The notes below the pieces were generated by a model that was not told the origin of the DNA, did not search any database, and saw only the letters and a program-made list of their open reading frames with translations. From Treponema sp. (GTDB lineage: Bacteria; Spirochaetota; Spirochaetia; Treponematales; Treponemataceae), in the NCBI GenBank assembly GCA_016282455.1, contig JAEEKM010000128.1:1-6863 (forward strand): DNA of 6,863 nt. The letters run 5' to 3'. Shown here in pieces: positions 6,846 through 6,863 of the stretch (position 1 is the stretch's first letter; each line of letters opens with the position of its first letter). Position numbers and translations under genes: made by a program.

Positions 6846-6863
6846 ATGAAAATAGCACTTGTT
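6846..6863 (+). CDS. Start of a downstream gene, first six codons only; candidate aspartate-pathway Rossmann enzyme
   Basis: ATG at 6846 opens the frame MKIALV, which runs off the window. It follows the aspartate kinase stop after 12 bases and has a strong Shine-Dalgarno sequence, so a real co-transcribed gene is likely. A short basic start leading straight into a hydrophobic beta strand is typical of NAD(P)-binding Rossmann folds. With this neighbour, the candidates are dihydrodipicolinate reductase (dapB, my first choice), aspartate-semialdehyde dehydrogenase (asd) or homoserine dehydrogenase (hom). Six residues cannot separate them and no glycine-rich loop is visible yet. That a gene starts here is well supported; its identity is a guess. 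Confidence 0.6.

Overview
The window is a densely packed, all plus-strand block of ordinary chromosomal genes. The order is: the 3' part of a class B penicillin-binding protein 2 gene (mrdA), rodA, an 882-residue radical SAM protein of unknown function, a monofunctional lysine-sensitive-type aspartate kinase, and the first six codons of another gene. I see no tRNA, rRNA, CRISPR array, insertion sequence or phage gene. No gene-free stretch exceeds 40 bases.

The best guess for the organism is a spirochaete, probably a gut or rumen type Treponema. This rests on remembered family features: a RodA of about 440 residues with two extra membrane segments, and the fusion of a TIGR03960-type radical SAM protein with a DUF2344 (TIGR03936) domain just after pbp2-rodA. 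The moderate GC content and dense same-strand packing also fit. No species-level marker such as 16S rRNA is present, so this is an inference at about 60 percent.

Positions 2-5455 look like one transcription unit. mrdA and rodA share one base (TAATG), and rodA is followed after 7 bases by the radical SAM gene, whose Shine-Dalgarno sequence overlaps the rodA stop codon. PBP2 (transpeptidase) and RodA (SEDS glycosyltransferase) form the core of the elongasome, which builds lateral-wall peptidoglycan. The radical SAM protein travels with this cluster but its reaction is unknown. From memory, related genes sit between rodA and rng/rplU in many Clostridia.

Positions 5456-5495 are the only real intergenic gap. 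It holds a strong candidate sigma-70 promoter with an extended -10 element, and a 7-bp inverted repeat lies across the -10 box. The predicted transcription start falls on the A of the aspartate kinase ATG and no Shine-Dalgarno sequence is visible, so a leaderless mRNA is predicted.

Positions 5496-6863 form a second unit: aspartate kinase, then a gene beginning MKIALV behind a strong Shine-Dalgarno sequence. That start fits an NAD(P)-dependent Rossmann enzyme of the same pathway (dapB, asd or hom), but six residues cannot decide which. No wholly new system is evident. The points most worth following are the leaderless aspartate kinase promoter, the extra RodA helices and the uncharacterised radical SAM fusion.
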